Below, one piece after another: positions 1-8,561 of a DNA stretch of 64,000 nt. How positions within the stretch are numbered: position 1 is the first letter of the stretch; every line of letters begins with the position of its first letter. The stretch comes from Burkholderia puraquae. GTDB lineage: Bacteria; Pseudomonadota; Gammaproteobacteria; Burkholderiales; Burkholderiaceae. The stretch lies in the NCBI RefSeq assembly GCF_002099195.1, contig NZ_NBYX01000021.1, positions 62,001 to 126,000 of the forward strand. Direction: 5' to 3'. Under the pieces are notes generated by a model. The model ran no database searches. It saw only the letters and a program-made list of their open reading frames with translations, and was not told where the DNA came from. Made by a program: the position numbers and the translations under genes.

Positions 1-2
1 GC

Positions 3-632
3 GCATCGCACATGGCGATCTTCCTGTACACGGCGCCGTGCTTCACTGCGCTCGGCCTGCACCTGTTCGCACCGGGTGAACGGCTGCAGCGTAAGCAGTG
101 GGCCGGCGTCGGCCTCGCGTTCGCCGGCATCGCGCTCGCGTTCGCGGACGGCTTCCTGAAGCCGCGCGCACCCGGCGCGTCCGTGCTGGCCGGGCTCGCC
201 GGCGACGCGCTCGGCATTCTCGGCGGCGCGATGTGGGCCGCGACGACGGTGGTCGTGCGCTCGACGGCGCTTGCGCGGGCGAGCGCGAGCAAGACGCTGT
301 TCTACCAGCTCGCGGTATCGGCAGTCGTGCTGGTCGCGCTTGCCGCACTGTTCAGCCAGGTGTCGTTCGCGCACGTCACGCCGGTCGCGGTGGCGAGCCT
401 CGCGTACCAGTCGGTGATCGTCGCGTTCGTCAGCTACCTGTCATGGTTCTGGCTGCTGACGCGCTACAGCGCGTCGCGGTTGTCCGTCTTCACGTTCCTG
501 TCGCCGCTGTTCGGCGTCGCGTTCGGTGTGCTGCTGCTCGGCGAATCGGTCGGCTGGCGCTTCATGTCCGCGGCCGCGCTCGTGCTGACCGGCATCGCGC
601 TCGTCAACGCGCCGCCACGCCGGCGGGCATGA
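3..632 (+). CDS. EamA/DMT-family transporter, 3' part
   Basis: This is the C-terminal part of an inner-membrane drug/metabolite transporter (EamA repeat type). The reading frame is open to the window edge, so the true start lies upstream; the ATG at 12 is probably internal. The roughly 200 visible residues contain six or so hydrophobic segments with the Gly/Ala-rich helices and a 'GLAFAGIALAF' segment typical of this family, and the protein ends in a short basic tail (PPRRRA). Ten helices would be expected in the complete protein. The substrate cannot be read from the sequence. It converges on ksgA across a shared hairpin. Confidence 0.85.
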   Translation, partial: ASHMAIFLYTAPCFTALGLHLFAPGERLQRKQWAGVGLAFAGIALAFADGFLKPRAPGASVLAGLAGDALGILGGAMWAATTVVVRSTALARASASKTLFYQLAVSAVVLVALAALFSQVSFAHVTPVAVASLAYQSVIVAFVSYLSWFWLLTRYSASRLSVFTFLSPLFGVAFGVLLLGESVGWRFMSAAALVLTGIALVNAPPRRRA

Positions 633-668
633 CAACCGGGCGCAGCACGCGCGCATTCACGCTGCAAT

Positions 669-695
669 AAAAAAGGCTGCCCCGCTGGGCAGCCT
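669..695 (-). terminator. Rho-independent terminator of ksgA operon
   Basis: Two perfect 9-base arms (aggctgccc / gggcagcct) surround a 4-base loop. On the minus strand the hairpin is followed by six T residues, so it is a good terminator for ksgA. On the plus strand only GTTT follows, so it is weak for the transporter gene. Confidence 0.75.
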
Positions 696-728
696 GTTTC
701 GCATCCGGTCCGGCTCGCGTTGCCAGCC

Positions 729-1556
729 TCAACCGGCCTTGCGCACCGCCGCGAGCGCCTGCGCGACGCCAACGTATTCGGCCACGCTCACGTCCTCCGC
801 ACGGCGCGCGAGATCGAAGCCGAGCGCGTCGAAATCGATCGTCTCGCGATAGTCGCCGAGCGTATTGCGCAGCATCTTGCGTCGCTGCGAGAACGCGGCG
901 GTGACGACTTCGCCGAGCAGCACGGGATCGACGTCCGGCAGTTCGTGCGGCTCGTACGGAATCATCCGGACGATCGCCGAATCGACTTTCGGCGGCGGCT
1001 GGAACGACTCCGGCGGCACGTCGAGCATCTTTTCCATCACGTAGCGGTACTGCAGCATCACCGACAGCCGCGAAAACGCCTTCGTGCCCGGCTCCGCGAC
1101 CATCCGCTCGACGACTTCATTCTGCAGCATGAAGTGCTGGTCGATGACCGCATCGGCGAACGTCATCAGGTGAAACAGCAGCGGGCTGGAAATGTTGTAC
1201 GGCAGGTTGCCGACGATCCGCAGCGACGGCTTGTCGCCGGGCGCCGCGAGCGAACGGAAGTCGAACGCGAGCGCGTCGCCCGCGTGCAGTTCGAGCAGCG
1301 CGCCGAAGCGTTGCTGCAGGCGCCCGATCAGGTCGCGGTCGAGCTCGACCGCATGCAGCGGCGACTCGGGCGTCGCGAGACGCTCGATCAGCGGCTCGGT
1401 CAGCGCGCCGAGCCCCGGGCCGATCTCGACCATGCGCTGGCCGCGCGCGGGGCCGATCGTCGAGACGATCGAGTCGATCACGCCGTGATCGACGAGGAAG
1501 TTCTGCCCGAAGCGCTTGCGCGCGAAATGGCCTTGGTGCTGTCTGCTGTTCGACAT
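729..1556 (-). CDS. ksgA: 16S rRNA dimethyladenosine transferase KsgA/RsmA
   Basis: KsgA dimethylates two adjacent adenines in the 3' terminal helix of 16S rRNA, a late check in small-subunit assembly, using S-adenosylmethionine. The 275-residue protein has the family's landmarks: RFGQNFL at 15-21, the SAM-binding EIGPGLG at 44-50, an acidic ELDRDL at 71-76, GDAL near 93, and the catalytic NLPYNIS at 117-123. Length is normal for the family. It is the last gene of lptD-surA-pdxA-ksgA, 49 bases after pdxA, the same order as in many proteobacteria. No clear ribosome-binding site precedes the ATG. Confidence 0.97.
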   Translation of the reverse strand: MSNSRQHQGHFARKRFGQNFLVDHGVIDSIVSTIGPARGQRMVEIGPGLGALTEPLIERLATPESPLHAVELDRDLIGRLQQRFGALLELHAGDALAFDFRSLAAPGDKPSLRIVGNLPYNISSPLLFHLMTFADAVIDQHFMLQNEVVERMVAEPGTKAFSRLSVMLQYRYVMEKMLDVPPESFQPPPKVDSAIVRMIPYEPHELPDVDPVLLGEVVTAAFSQRRKMLRNTLGDYRETIDFDALGFDLARRAEDVSVAEYVGVAQALAAVRKAG

Positions 1557-1605
1557 CGACTGAGTAAAACGAAAAATACGACGAATGAGGGGAAGCCGGG
1601 CCGCG

Positions 1606-2595
1606 TCAGGCCGTGCGGCGATGGCGCGCCATCATGACGGCCGTGTCGAGCGCGGCGATCATGCTGCCCGGATCCGCGCGGCCCGTGCCGGCCAGGTCGA
1701 GTGCCGTGCCGTGATCGACCGACGTCCGGATGATCGGCAGCCCGAGCGTCACGTTGATGCCCTCGCCGAACGTCGCATACTTCAGCACGGGCAGACCCTG
1801 GTCATGGAACATCGCGAGCACGCAATCGGCGTCGGCGAGATGGCGCGGCTGGAACAGCGTGTCGGCCGGGTACGGGCCGCGCGCGTCGATACCCTGCGCG
1901 TTCGCGCGGGCCAGCGCCGGCGAGATCACGTCGATCTCCTCGCGGCCGAGATAACCGTTCTCGCCTGCATGCGGGTTCAGGCCCGTCACGAGGATGCGCG
2001 GCGCGGCCAGACCGAAGTCGCGCCGCAGGTCGCGATCGATGATCGCGAGCGTCTCGACGAGCCCGTCGACCGTCAGTGCGGCCGACACGTCCTTCAGCGG
2101 CAGGTGCGTGGTCGCGAGCGCGACGCGTAGCGGCTTGTGGCCGGTACCGGCCAGCATCATCACGACACGCGGCGTATGCGTGCGCTCCGCCAGGTATTCG
2201 GTATGGCCGGTGAACGGCACGCCCGCATCGTTGATCGTGCTCTTCTGCAGCGGCGCGGTGACGATCGCGTCGTACCGGCCTGCCAGCGCGCCGTCGATCG
2301 CCGCGTCGAGCAGCCCGAGCACGTACGGGCCGTTCGCCGCGTCCAGCGTGCCCGCCTGCGCGGGCACGGCGAGCGCGTGATGCGCGACCGACACGGGCCC
2401 GCCACCGGCCAGCGCGGCCAGGTCGACGCCGACGGCCGCCGCACGCGCGTCGAGCAGCGCCGCATCGCCGAGCACGATGAAATGCGCGTCGGGCCAGCGC
2501 TGCGCGGCATCACGCAGCGCCTGCACGGTCAGCTCCGGGCCGACTCCCGCGGGTTCGCCGGTCGTGATCGCGATCTGCAGCGCGGGCGTGGTCAT
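1606..2595 (-). CDS. pdxA: 4-hydroxythreonine-4-phosphate dehydrogenase PdxA
   Basis: PdxA oxidises 4-phosphohydroxy-L-threonine in the DXP-dependent pathway to pyridoxal phosphate. The 329-residue protein carries the metal-binding histidine motif GHTEYLA (130-136), TTHLPLKDV (162-170), GLNPHAGENG (205-214) and FHDQGLPVLK (263-272), all characteristic of PdxA. Its start lies 11 bases after the surA stop, so the two are surely cotranscribed. Pairing of pdxA with surA and ksgA is a conserved arrangement without an obvious shared pathway. Confidence 0.97.
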   Translation of the reverse strand: MTTPALQIAITTGEPAGVGPELTVQALRDAAQRWPDAHFIVLGDAALLDARAAAVGVDLAALAGGGPVSVAHHALAVPAQAGTLDAANGPYVLGLLDAAIDGALAGRYDAIVTAPLQKSTINDAGVPFTGHTEYLAERTHTPRVVMMLAGTGHKPLRVALATTHLPLKDVSAALTVDGLVETLAIIDRDLRRDFGLAAPRILVTGLNPHAGENGYLGREEIDVISPALARANAQGIDARGPYPADTLFQPRHLADADCVLAMFHDQGLPVLKYATFGEGINVTLGLPIIRTSVDHGTALDLAGTGRADPGSMIAALDTAVMMARHRRTA

Positions 2596-2606
2596 CTGAA
2601 GCTCGC

Positions 2607-3971
2607 TCAGTTCGCCGGGCCGACGCCGCCGATCTTGTACTGCACGTACGACGAATCGCGCAGCTCGCGCAGCCAGTCGGCATACGCCTGCTCGGCCTTG
2701 CGCTGGCCGATCGCCTGACGCGCGATATCCATCTGCTGCTGCACCGAGCCTTCCGCCTCGCGGCGGCTCAGCACCTGGATCAGGTGGTAGCCGTACTCGG
2801 TACGAATCGGCTGGCTGATCTGGCCGTCCTGCAGGTTGTTCATCGCACGCTCGAATTCCGGCACGGTCTCGCCCGGGCTGATCCAGCCGAGATCGCCGCC
2901 CTGCGACGCCGAACCGTCCTGCGAGTAGGTGCGCGCGAACTTTGCGAAATCGCCGCCGGCCTCGACCTGGTTGCGGATGTCGGCCAGTTGCTGGCGCGCC
3001 TGGCCTTCCGACTTGCCTTCGCCCACGCGCAACAGGATGTGGCGCACGTGCGTCTGGACGATCTTCGGTGCGGCGGCGGTCGCGCCCTGGCTCTGACGGC
3101 GATCGACGAGACGCACGATCTCGAAGCCGTCCGGCACGCGGATCAGCGTCGGGTTGACCTGGCCCGGGCGCAGCTTCGATGCGGCGTCGACAACGTCGGC
3201 CGGCAGCGCGCTCGGCGCCTTGAAGCCGAGGTCGCCCCCCTTCTTCGCGTCGTTCGCTTCCGAATTGTTCTTCGCGAGCTTCTCGAAATCGGCGCCCGAC
3301 TTCGCCTGCTGCAGCAATGCGTCCGCCTTCTTCTGCGCGGCTTCGATGTCGGCCTGCGGTGCGTTGGTCGGCGCCTTGATGAAGATGTGCTGGAAGCGCA
3401 GGTCCTGCTGCTGCGACGCGTTCGGCCCGCGCTGGCTCGCGATGTAGTTCGCGACCTCGGCGTCCGACACGGTGATCTTGCCGTCGACCTCGCGCTCGCG
3501 CAGCTTCGACAGCATCAGTTCGGTGCGCGCGTCGCTCGTGAAGATGCTCCAGGGCACGCCTTGCGCCTCGAGACGCGCGCGGTACTGGTCGAGCGTCATG
3601 CCGTTCGCCTGCGCGAGACGCTGCAGCGTGGACTGCACGGTCGCGTCGTCGATGCGGATCCCGTCGTCCTTGGCCTTCTGCACCTGGATACGCTCGAGCA
3701 CCATCTGGTTCAGCACCTGCGCGCGCAACTGGTCGGTGGGCGGCACGGGTGCGTTCTGCTGCTGCAGCCGGCGCGCGATCAGGCCGGCACGCTGGTCGAG
3801 TTCGCGGCCCGTGATCACGTCGTTGTTGACGACCGCGACGACTTCGTCGGCGAGCTGCGCACCGTGCGAACCGAGCGCCTGCGCCGCGGCCGGCGCGGCG
3901 GCGAGCAGCGCGGCGGCCGCAGCGAGGCTGGACACGACTGCCGCGAAACGAAGGGTTTTCTTCATTGCCAC
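2607..3971 (-). CDS. surA: Periplasmic chaperone/peptidyl-prolyl isomerase SurA
   Basis: SurA escorts unfolded beta-barrel proteins, including LptD encoded just upstream, across the periplasm to the BAM complex. The N-terminus has a basic MKKTLRF stretch, a long Ala/Leu-rich core and an AAA-AQA-like cleavage region near residue 30. A chaperone domain follows, then two parvulin (PpiC) domains beginning near FQHIFIK (193) and VRHILLR (309). I take the GTG at 3971 because GGAG sits 5 bases before it; an ATG two codons later is the alternative. The gene begins 45 bases after lptD. Confidence 0.96.
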   Translation of the reverse strand: MAMKKTLRFAAVVSSLAAAAALLAAAPAAAQALGSHGAQLADEVVAVVNNDVITGRELDQRAGLIARRLQQQNAPVPPTDQLRAQVLNQMVLERIQVQKAKDDGIRIDDATVQSTLQRLAQANGMTLDQYRARLEAQGVPWSIFTSDARTELMLSKLREREVDGKITVSDAEVANYIASQRGPNASQQQDLRFQHIFIKAPTNAPQADIEAAQKKADALLQQAKSGADFEKLAKNNSEANDAKKGGDLGFKAPSALPADVVDAASKLRPGQVNPTLIRVPDGFEIVRLVDRRQSQGATAAAPKIVQTHVRHILLRVGEGKSEGQARQQLADIRNQVEAGGDFAKFARTYSQDGSASQGGDLGWISPGETVPEFERAMNNLQDGQISQPIRTEYGYHLIQVLSRREAEGSVQQQMDIARQAIGQRKAEQAYADWLRELRDSSYVQYKIGGVGPAN

Positions 3972-4016
3972 TGGAACTCCATTGAAATCGTGCTGACCGG
4001 TGCAGACAAGCCGGCG

Positions 4017-6377
4017 TTACTCGTAGTTGCTGAAGCGGGACATCGGCGGCGGCGGCGGCGGCAGCGGCGTGTAGCCCGGCACCCCGGCGCGGAACGCGGA
4101 CACGAGGCCGTTGTCAACGGTCGACAGGCCCTTGAGCGTCAGCTGCATCATGAATCGCGTCGACGAGTTCTGCTGTCCCGATGAATTGATGCCGTTCGCA
4201 GCCCGTTGCACCCCGACCCCGAGCGCCCAGCAATCCGCGTCGTATTGTAAGCCGACCAGACCGTCGACCACGCGATCGCCGGCGAGGTCGTAGTTGAAGC
4301 GGCCGATCGCATACAGGCGGCGCGTGAGCGGCCATTGCGCGGACACCAGGAACTGGTTGATCGGCTGGTTGTCGAGCGTCGTGTTCGAGCGCGTATAGCG
4401 GTAGCCGACGTTGATCACGCGGCGCTCGCCCGGGCTGTAGCCGAAACCGACGCTCGACTTCACGAGCTGGTTGTTGTTCTGGTTGTACTGGAACGCCGTC
4501 TCCGACATGAAACCCGAGCCGAGCTTCAGCGCGGCGCCGACGATCAGGTCCGAGTGGCGCGCCAGTACGGCACTCTGCCCGGAATTCAGCGTGACACGCT
4601 GATCGGCGAAGTAGTACTGCTGCGCGATCACGAAACGCGCGCGCTCGTCGCCGGTGCGCGGATCGATGAAGCGCGACGTGAGGCCCGCCGTGATCCGGTT
4701 CGCATCGGCGATCCGGTCGTTGCCGACGAACGTGTTCGGCTGGTAGATCTCCGCGAGGCCGAAGTCCGACTCCGCGGTGTCGAACAGCGGTGCGTTCGAC
4801 TGGTTGCGATACGGCGTGTACACGTAGTACAGGCGCGGCTCGAGGGTCTGGATGAAGTCCTGGCCGAACAGGCGCACCGAGCGATCGAAGATCAGGCCCG
4901 AATCGAAGCTCACGGTCGGGATCGACTCGGTGAAGCGCTTCGGGTTGTTCGGCGTGCTCGACGACAGGTAGTTCAGGTCGTACGACGCGAAGTGGTACTG
5001 GACCTTCGGCACGACGAAGTAGCCGGGGCCGTACACGCCGTACGCAATATACGGATTGAAGACGATCCGGTCGCCTTCGGTCGCATCGGCCGTCGTGATG
5101 CGGAACCGCGAATAGTCGGCTTCCGCGCCGAAGTCGAAGCCGCCGACGTTGTACTTCGTGTACTTCACGTTCAACTGCGGCTCGCGGCTGTAAGGCGCGA
5201 TCGACGGCGGCAGCGTCTGCCAGTGCTGGTAGCGCGCGAGCACCGACCACGGGCCGTTGTTGTACGTGAGACCGGCCTCCTGCTGGTACAACGTCTGCGT
5301 CCCGTTGATGAACTGGTTCATCGAACCCAGTTGTTCGGGATACGTGTTGTCCGAGACCTTGTTGTAGTAGACGTAGCCGCCGAAGCCGCCGCCGAAGTTC
5401 TGCTGGTGCTGCCAGTAGATCGCGTAGCGGTTGCGGTGCTCGAGCCGGTCATCCGGCAGGTAATTGGCCGTAAACGTGCCCGAATACGTCGGCGACAGGT
5501 AGCGGAACGTCGCCTCCGTCATCACGCCGCGCCGCGAGATGATCCGCGGCGTGAGCGTCAGGTCGCGGTTCGGCGCGATGTTGAAGTAGTACGGCAGCGT
5601 CAGCTCGAAGCCGTTGCTCGAGTTCATCGAGAACGTCGGCGGCAGCAGGCCGCTGCGCCGTTCACCCGACAGCGGGAACGTCATCCACGGGCTCGCGAAG
5701 ATCGGTACGCCCTGGAAGAACAGCACGCCGTTGCGCGCGGTGCCTTCGTCGGCGCCCGTATCGAAGTCGAAGCGGCTGCCCTTGATATACCACGCGGGGT
5801 TCGTCGAGCACTGGCACGCCGTATACGTGCCGTTGATGAACACCGAGCGCTCGTTGTCGACCATGTCGACGCGCTCCGCGCTGCCCGAGCCGCCCGTCAC
5901 GTTGAAGTGGTACTTCGGCGCCGTCATGAAGCCCTGGTTCGCCTCGATCTTCAGGTGCGCCTCGGGGCCCGCGAACGACGTGCCGGCGTTGACCACCCTG
6001 ACCTGGCCGTACGCATCGGCCATGTCGGTATCCTGATCGTAGTGGATCGCGTCAGCCTTCACGACGGCGTCGCCGCGCCGCAGCTCGGCCGAACCCTTCG
6101 CGGCGAGATCCTGCTCGGCCGTGCCGCTCGTGTGGTCGGCGATCACGAAGGCGGCCGGCTTCGCGCCGTCCTTCAGCGGATGATCCTCGAGTTGGGGCGC
6201 GAGGCGCAGATCCCACGGCGTGTCGAGCGGCTGCGGCTGCGCAGCCGCGCCCGACAGCTGCGCGTACGACACGGCCGGCACGAGGCCAGGCACGGCCAGG
6301 AGCGCGAGCGCGAGCCGCCGTTTGCGCGGCGCCCCGTCACCGGGGAAAACATTCGGGAATAGCGGTTTGGGCGGCAT
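4017..6377 (-). CDS. lptD: LPS-assembly outer-membrane protein LptD
   Basis: LptD, with LptE, inserts lipopolysaccharide into the outer leaflet of the outer membrane. The 786-residue protein starts with a signal sequence (basic KRRLALALL then PAVSYAQ near 40), followed by an LptA/OstA-like periplasmic domain around residues 90-160 and a long barrel domain rich in alternating aromatic residues. Cysteines are seen at a CQC pair near 188 and one near 722, fewer than the four of E. coli LptD, so the disulfide pattern may differ. The C-terminus has an unusual run of prolines. It leads the operon and diverges from amgK across 223 bases. Confidence 0.96.
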   Translation of the reverse strand: MPPKPLFPNVFPGDGAPRKRRLALALLAVPGLVPAVSYAQLSGAAAQPQPLDTPWDLRLAPQLEDHPLKDGAKPAAFVIADHTSGTAEQDLAAKGSAELRRGDAVVKADAIHYDQDTDMADAYGQVRVVNAGTSFAGPEAHLKIEANQGFMTAPKYHFNVTGGSGSAERVDMVDNERSVFINGTYTACQCSTNPAWYIKGSRFDFDTGADEGTARNGVLFFQGVPIFASPWMTFPLSGERRSGLLPPTFSMNSSNGFELTLPYYFNIAPNRDLTLTPRIISRRGVMTEATFRYLSPTYSGTFTANYLPDDRLEHRNRYAIYWQHQQNFGGGFGGYVYYNKVSDNTYPEQLGSMNQFINGTQTLYQQEAGLTYNNGPWSVLARYQHWQTLPPSIAPYSREPQLNVKYTKYNVGGFDFGAEADYSRFRITTADATEGDRIVFNPYIAYGVYGPGYFVVPKVQYHFASYDLNYLSSSTPNNPKRFTESIPTVSFDSGLIFDRSVRLFGQDFIQTLEPRLYYVYTPYRNQSNAPLFDTAESDFGLAEIYQPNTFVGNDRIADANRITAGLTSRFIDPRTGDERARFVIAQQYYFADQRVTLNSGQSAVLARHSDLIVGAALKLGSGFMSETAFQYNQNNNQLVKSSVGFGYSPGERRVINVGYRYTRSNTTLDNQPINQFLVSAQWPLTRRLYAIGRFNYDLAGDRVVDGLVGLQYDADCWALGVGVQRAANGINSSGQQNSSTRFMMQLTLKGLSTVDNGLVSAFRAGVPGYTPLPPPPPPMSRFSNYE

Positions 6378-6540
6378 CTATCGTTTGGCGAATCGCCCCT
6401 TGTCAACCGCGCCGTCGCGGCACATTCGCGCACGGCGGGCCGCACCGTCGCACCGCGACTGCGGCTGAGCGCAAACCGGGGAGGCGTTCGGGCGACGGCG
6501 CGGCAGGCGGCGGGCCTGCACGGCGGAAAGCTGACGCGGG

Positions 6541-6600
6541 GCGCGTCAAAAAAGTCGTGGGGTATTATATGGCAAGACGTTCCCCCCTCCTCCGAGTTTC
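6541..6600 (+). promoter_or_regulatory. Probable amgK promoter region
   Basis: The divergent lptD-amgK spacer ends with an AT-rich patch, unusual in this GC-rich sequence, containing TATTAT at 6563-6568, a fair -10 match about 33 bases before the amgK ATG. No convincing -35 box is visible at the expected distance. CCTCCTCCGAG just before the start does not read as a ribosome-binding site on this strand. Confidence 0.35.
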
Positions 6601-7650
6601 ATGACGCCCCCATCCGCCGCATCCCAGCCCGACGCCCGCCTCGAAGCGCTCACCGCGTGGCTGCACCCGCTCGCCGAGCGCTATGCGCTCGACCTGTCGA
6701 CCCTCGCGCCCGCATCGTCGGATGCCAGTTTCCGCCGCTATTTCCGTGTCGCATCGGCCACGAGCCCCGGCGGCACGCTGATCGCGGTCGACGCGCCGCC
6801 GCCCGAGAAGTGCCGTGAATTCGTCCAGGTCGCGCAGCTGCTCGCCGCGGCCGGCGACCACGTGCCGGACGTGCTGGCCCACGATTTCGACGCAGGCTTC
6901 ATGCTCGTGACCGATCTCGGCCGCACGTCGTACATCTCGGTGCTCGATCCGGCGAACCCGGCCGCGGCACGCCCGCTGATGCGCGACGCGCTCGACGCGC
7001 TGATCCGCTTCCAGCTCACCTCGAAGCCCGACGTGCTGCCGCCGTTCGACGAGGCGTTCCTGCGCCGCGAGATGGAGCTGATGCCCGAATGGTTCGTCGG
7101 CCGCCACCTCGGCAAGCCCGTCACCGACGCGATGCGCGGCACGCTCGACCGCACCTTCGCGCTGCTGGTCGCGAGCGCCCATGCGCAACCGCAGGGTTTC
7201 ATGCTGCGCGACTTCATGCCGCGCAACCTGATGGTGTGCGAGCCGAACCCGGGCGTGCTCGACTTCCAGGACGCCGTATACGGGCCGCTGACTTACGACG
7301 TCGTGTCGCTGCTGCGCGACGCCTTCATCAGCTGGGACGAGGAGTTCGAGCTCGACTGCTTCGCGTACTACTGGGAAAAGGCGAAGAAGGCCGGCCTGCC
7401 GGTCGACCCCGACTTCGGCGAGTTCTACCGCCAGCTCGAATGGATGGGGCTGCAGCGCCACATCAAGGTGCTCGGCCTGTTCGCGCGGATCAATTACCGC
7501 GACGGCAAGCCGCACTACCTGAACGACCTGCCGCGCTTCATCACGTACGCGCGCAAGGTCGCGCTGCGCTACCGCCCGCTCGTGCCGTTCGCGAAGCTGC
7601 TCGACGAGCTCGAGGGCAACGCGCCGGCCGACGTGGGCTATACGTTCTGA
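6601..7650 (+). CDS. amgK: N-acetylmuramate/N-acetylglucosamine kinase AmgK
   Basis: AmgK is an anomeric sugar kinase that phosphorylates MurNAc (and GlcNAc) at C1 during peptidoglycan recycling, bypassing de novo UDP-MurNAc synthesis. The 349-residue protein has the aminoglycoside-phosphotransferase fold, with a modified catalytic loop RDFMPRNL at 203-210 (D204 in the catalytic position) and the metal-binding DFQD at 221-224. It is followed 21 bases later by murU, the next enzyme of the same pathway, which strongly supports the assignment over a generic phosphotransferase. Both probably act in the cytoplasm. Confidence 0.9.
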   Translation: MTPPSAASQPDARLEALTAWLHPLAERYALDLSTLAPASSDASFRRYFRVASATSPGGTLIAVDAPPPEKCREFVQVAQLLAAAGDHVPDVLAHDFDAGFMLVTDLGRTSYISVLDPANPAAARPLMRDALDALIRFQLTSKPDVLPPFDEAFLRREMELMPEWFVGRHLGKPVTDAMRGTLDRTFALLVASAHAQPQGFMLRDFMPRNLMVCEPNPGVLDFQDAVYGPLTYDVVSLLRDAFISWDEEFELDCFAYYWEKAKKAGLPVDPDFGEFYRQLEWMGLQRHIKVLGLFARINYRDGKPHYLNDLPRFITYARKVALRYRPLVPFAKLLDELEGNAPADVGYTF

Positions 7651-7671
7651 TCGTCTGACAACCTGCCCAAG

Positions 7672-8391
7672 ATGAGCACCACCCTGACCACGGCGATGAT
7701 CTTCGCCGCCGGGCGCGGCGAACGGATGCGCCCGCTCACCGACACCCGCCCGAAGCCGCTGCTCGAAGCCGGCGGCAAGCCGCTGATCGTATGGCAGATC
7801 GAAGCGCTCGCGCGCGCAGGCATCGAGACGATCGCGATCAACCACGCGTGGCTTGGCGAACAGATCGAGGCCGCGCTCGGCGACGGGTCGCGCTGGGGCG
7901 TGCGGCTCGTATATTCGGCCGAAGGCGAAGCGCTCGAAACCGCGGGCGGCATCGCGCAGGCGCTGCCGCTGCTCGAGCGCGACGGGCAACCGGCCGTATT
8001 CGCGGCGGTCAGCGGCGACGTGTACTGCACGTTCGACTACCGGACGCTCGCACCGCGCGCCACCCGGATGGCCGCGCTCGATGCGCCGGCGATGCACCTC
8101 GTGATGGTGCCGAACCCGCCGTTCCACCCGGCCGGCGACTTCGCGCTCGGCAGCGACGGCCGCCTCGCGCTCGACGGCGCCGCACGCTTCACGTTCGGCA
8201 ACATCGGCCTGTACGACACGCGGATGTTCCGCGATCTTGCGCCCGGCACGCGACGCGCGCTGACGCCGTACTATCGCGCGGCGATCGAAGCCGGCCGCGC
8301 GAGCGGCGAACTGTATGAAGGTATCTGGGAGAACGTCGGCACGCCCGCGCAACTGGGCGAGCTGGATGCGCGGCTGCGCGCCGCAGAGTGA
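7672..8391 (+). CDS. murU: N-acetylmuramate-1-phosphate uridylyltransferase MurU
   Basis: MurU transfers UMP from UTP to MurNAc-1-phosphate, giving UDP-MurNAc for new peptidoglycan. The 239-residue protein opens with the nucleotidyltransferase signature AAGRGERMRPLTDTRPKPL at residues 12-30, where the glycine loop and the RPKPLL lysine bind UTP, and closes with an ENVGTPAQL segment common in sugar-phosphate nucleotidyltransferases. Its short length without an acetyltransferase domain fits MurU rather than GlmU or RmlA. It sits directly behind amgK as a two-gene operon. Confidence 0.9.
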   Translation: MSTTLTTAMIFAAGRGERMRPLTDTRPKPLLEAGGKPLIVWQIEALARAGIETIAINHAWLGEQIEAALGDGSRWGVRLVYSAEGEALETAGGIAQALPLLERDGQPAVFAAVSGDVYCTFDYRTLAPRATRMAALDAPAMHLVMVPNPPFHPAGDFALGSDGRLALDGAARFTFGNIGLYDTRMFRDLAPGTRRALTPYYRAAIEAGRASGELYEGIWENVGTPAQLGELDARLRAAE

Positions 8392-8561
8392 CCGGTCGAT
8401 CGGGCGTCTGGCTGATCGATTGGTTGGCTAGCGGGTCAGCTGGCCGGCGAACTGGCTGAGTTGGCTTGGATCAACGGGTCCAGGCGCCTGCCGCACCATC
8501 ATGCCGGCCCGACTCCCGCCCATCGAGCAAGCCCCCTTCCCGTTGCCCGCAGCACCGCCGC

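Noticed and set aside
8400..8470. Loose TGGCTG-like repetition after murU
   Set aside because: Units are irregular and unevenly spaced; I could not define a repeat unit or a stable hairpin.
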